A stretch of 64,000 nt of DNA from Micromonospora sp. PLK6-60. GTDB taxonomy: Bacteria; Actinomycetota; Actinomycetes; Mycobacteriales; Micromonosporaceae. A program made the translations under genes and the position numbers. Shown here piece after piece: positions 62,279 to 64,000 of this stretch (position 1 is its first letter; every line of letters begins with the position of its first letter). The notes below the pieces were generated by a model. It saw only the letters and a list, made by a program, of their open reading frames with translations. It had not been told where the DNA came from and searched no databases. The DNA is taken from contig NZ_JAIOAA010000019.1 of the NCBI RefSeq assembly GCF_019890675.1, forward strand, positions 37,415 through 101,414, in the 5' to 3' direction.

Positions 62279-62580
62279 CGCTGGTGTTCCTCCGGGAAAA
62301 TCTCTCGGTCGCCGATGCGCGGGTCCTCGCGCAACTCGGCGAACTGGTCGTCGAACGCCTCGCCGCGGGCGAAGGCCTCGTGGATCTCCTGCTCCCGCTC
62401 GGCCATCCCGAGCCGGACGTCCTCCACGAAGCTACGCATCGACTCGACGAGGCCGCCAGCGGATTCCGACAGGCCGCTGGCGATGCCGGCCGGGGTGTAC
62501 GCCTGGGCGGTGCGGGTGACCTTGCGGACCACCACCACGCCCACGGCCAGTCCGATGCCCAGCCAGAACAGCCGCCTCAT
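62275..62580 (-). CDS. Small membrane-anchored protein of unknown function (DUF6167-like)
   Basis: 101 residues. One N-terminal hydrophobic segment (LFWLGIGLAVGVVVV, about residues 4-18) and a charged, acidic remainder with helical character (SMRSFVEDVRLGMAEREQEI). Gene position next to alaS and its coupling to it are typical for the actinobacterial DUF6167 family. No function can be assigned. Confidence 0.8.
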   Translation of the reverse strand: MRRLFWLGIGLAVGVVVVRKVTRTAQAYTPAGIASGLSESAGGLVESMRSFVEDVRLGMAEREQEIHEAFARGEAFDDQFAELREDPRIGDREIFPEEHQR

Positions 62581-62605
62581 CTTCTCCTCCTCCTGCTCGG
62601 CCGGG

Positions 62606-63067
62606 TCAGCGGTTGCCGCGCCGGGCGGCGCGCCGCTGCTGCTTGATGGTGTCGCGCACCTCCCGCTCGGTCTCGGCGTGCCGGCGGGCCGAGGCGGCCC
62701 GGCGCACCCCGTAGCCGAAGGCGGCGACCTTGACCAGCGGGTTGGCCGCGGCGGCGGAGACCACGGTGGCCAGGTTCGCGACGTTGGCGGTGACGTTCTG
62801 GGCGTGGGTGGTCATGGTGTCCACCTTGGCGAGCTGGAGGTTGACCCCGTCGAGGGAGGTCTGCACCTGCTCCAGGGCGGTGTTGACGTTCTTCACGGTG
62901 GTGTTGACGTCGCCGAGCAGCGGCCCGGAGCGGTCGTTGAGGTCGTTGATCATGCGGGTGGCGGCGTCCACCGTGTGCCGCAGCCGCAGGATGGGCAGCG
63001 TCAGGATCAGCACCAGCATCGCGAACGCGATCGCCGCGACCAGTGCCGCGACCTCCAAAAAGCCCAC
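62606..63067 (-). CDS. DUF948-type membrane protein
   Basis: 153 residues. An N-terminal transmembrane helix (VAALVAAIAFAMLVLILTLP, about 6-25) is followed by a long helical coiled-coil-like region rich in heptads (MINDLNDRSGPLLGDVNTTV, ALEQVQTSLDGVNLQLAKVD). This arrangement fits DUF948. The basic C-terminus is RRAARRGNR. The GTG at 63067 has GGAGGAGG upstream. A TAGGGT box near 63189-63184 could be a -10 element. Function unknown. Confidence 0.82.
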   Translation of the reverse strand: MGFLEVAALVAAIAFAMLVLILTLPILRLRHTVDAATRMINDLNDRSGPLLGDVNTTVKNVNTALEQVQTSLDGVNLQLAKVDTMTTHAQNVTANVANLATVVSAAAANPLVKVAAFGYGVRRAASARRHAETEREVRDTIKQQRRAARRGNR

Positions 63068-63210
63068 GCCTGTCCTCCTCCAGCAGTGCCCCGTGGCCCG
63101 ACGCCCGGGACGCGCGACCGTCCTGCCCGGCCGCACCCCGCCGACGGCACGCCGACGGGTGCGGACGGGTCCGCCAGCCCCAGACCCTACCGTCCGTGAT
63201 GAAAACCGGC

Positions 63211-64000
63211 TCAGGACGGTGAAGGTGTCAGCTCGCCGAGCGGATCGTCGGTCAGGGTGGGGTACGGATCCTCACCGGTGAGTGACGGGTCGGTGCTCGG
63301 CTGTGGCTGCGTCCGCTCGTCGTCGATCGCGTTGCGGACCTTCACCGACACCAACGACCCGGCGCACTTGCCCGCAGCGGCCTTCGGCTGCGGGGACGGC
63401 GGGATCGCCGGCTCACCGTTGACCGGCGGCGGTACGCACGCCGGCTCGCGCACCCACAGGTCGAGGGTCAGCTCGTCCCGGCGCCAGCAGGTGTAGCTGC
63501 CGTTGGCCGGCTGTTCCGGGCACCGGCTGACCTTCCACGGCCGCCACCCGTCGTCGGCCAACGCCCGCTGGTAGACCTGCGCGGTCTCCTTGACCGGTCG
63601 CTGCGAGTCCACCGTGCGCTCCCGCAACCGGCAGTCGAGCAGGCACCAGCGGCTGCCACTGACGTCGTCGACGGTCTTCGTCGCCGCCCAGTCGGGCACG
63701 CCCAACTCGTCGAGGGAGTCGAAGACCGGGTCGTGGCTGAGCGTCCGGATGCCGAAGAACAGCGGCACCGCCCCCAGGATGACCAGGCTGACCAGGGCCA
63801 GGATGCCCATCCGCAGCCGGCGCCGCTCGCGCATCTGGCGGCGCAGTTCGGACCGGGCGCCGCGCAGCCCACCGGCGGCGGCCGGCGCGGCCGGTTCCGG
63901 CTCGACCCGGGGGCGCAGCGGCGGACCGCTGGTCGGCTCGGGGCCGGTCGGGCCGGCCGGTGGTACGGCGACCGCGGCCCTGGCCACCGCGGGCGGCTCA
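63211..64000 (-). CDS. Membrane-anchored protein of unknown function, 5' end beyond window
   Basis: At least 258 residues. A Pro/Ala-rich cytoplasmic N-terminus is followed by a basic stretch and one transmembrane segment (LRMGILALVSLVILGAVPLF). The extracellular domain has about six cysteines (WCLLDCRLRERTV, RCPEQPANGSYTCWRRDE, REPACVPPPV, KCAGSLVSVKVRN), suggesting disulfides. The tail is acidic and Pro/Thr-rich. The frame stays open upstream of the GTG at 63987 to the window edge, so it may be longer. No homologue is recognised. Confidence 0.65.
   Translation of the reverse strand, partial: EPPAVARAAVAVPPAGPTGPEPTSGPPLRPRVEPEPAAPAAAGGLRGARSELRRQMRERRRLRMGILALVSLVILGAVPLFFGIRTLSHDPVFDSLDELGVPDWAATKTVDDVSGSRWCLLDCRLRERTVDSQRPVKETAQVYQRALADDGWRPWKVSRCPEQPANGSYTCWRRDELTLDLWVREPACVPPPVNGEPAIPPSPQPKAAAGKCAGSLVSVKVRNAIDDERTQPQPSTDPSLTGEDPYPTLTDDPLGELTPSPS

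Noticed and set aside
62275..62290. T-box leader for alaS
   Set aside because: alaS starts in a four-base overlap with the upstream gene, leaving no leader.
60098..63199. 1033-codon plus-strand frame opposite alaS and the next genes
   Set aside because: Antisense to alaS and two more genes, with low-complexity Arg/Gly/Val composition and no family motif.

Overview
The window is very GC-rich, densely coded, mostly minus-strand actinobacterial chromosome. GTG starts, four-base start/stop overlaps, an actinobacterial-type integration host factor (mIHF), BldD, a degenerate actinobacterial PriA and gene order all point to Actinobacteria. The gene order resembles what I recall of the Streptomyces pyr/bldD/nusB/efp/aro and rib/priA/metK regions and the mycobacterial alaS-aroE-aroC region. 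Micromonosporaceae (a Micromonospora-like organism) is my best guess; it is an inference. No phage, IS element, plasmid, tRNA, rRNA or CRISPR signal was found.

Layout, left to right. 1-570: 5' part of infC with an apparent AUC start. 908-3509: hisE-hisG plus two membrane proteins, one operon. 3641-6097: a plus-strand amino-acid-type ABC transporter, apparently leaderless. 6098-6811: non-coding DNA with minisatellites and a 93-bp palindrome. 6812-11285: FMN-riboswitch-controlled riboflavin operon ribD-ribE-ribM-ribBA-ribH. 11369-19751: a REC-GGDEF regulator, rpe, a lipoprotein, rsmB-fmt-def, a cytochrome P450 and a nucleoside-kinase/ParB-like fusion. 19849-25715: priA, metK, coaBC, rpoZ, a degenerate guanylate kinase-like gene and mihF. 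25890-36741: pyrimidine genes pyrR-pyrB-pyrC-carA-carB-pyrD, bioA, pyrF. 37026-37514: bldD. 37585-42357: nusB, efp, aroQ, aroB, aroK, aroC. 42416-56928: an exopolysaccharide island. 57031-62278: aroE, mltG, ruvX, alaS. 62275-64000: three small membrane or unknown proteins.

How the genes work together. The pyr operon makes UMP de novo, and a PyrR-binding-type hairpin overlaps the pyrR ribosome binding site. The rib operon makes riboflavin and carries RibM, a riboflavin uptake protein, behind the same riboswitch. The aro genes run from DAHP to chorismate; the DAHP synthase and EPSP synthase genes are not in the window. The exopolysaccharide island has a flippase, polymerase/ligase, chain-length regulator, two glycosyltransferases, sulfotransferase, methyltransferase, secreted beta-propeller, PAP2-like protein and a secreted GH16 glycanase. 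It sits between aroE and aroC, which are close neighbours in many actinobacteria, so it looks like an accessory insertion making a possibly sulfated surface polysaccharide.

The most unusual items are: the guanylate kinase-like gene lacking the P-loop lysine, GMP ligands and lid; two related palindromic elements with TTTGCTCTGC arms, each beside a minisatellite that runs over a stop codon; a BldD box on the bldD promoter; the PyrR hairpin; and the exopolysaccharide island with degenerate Wzz-kinase and PAP2 members.
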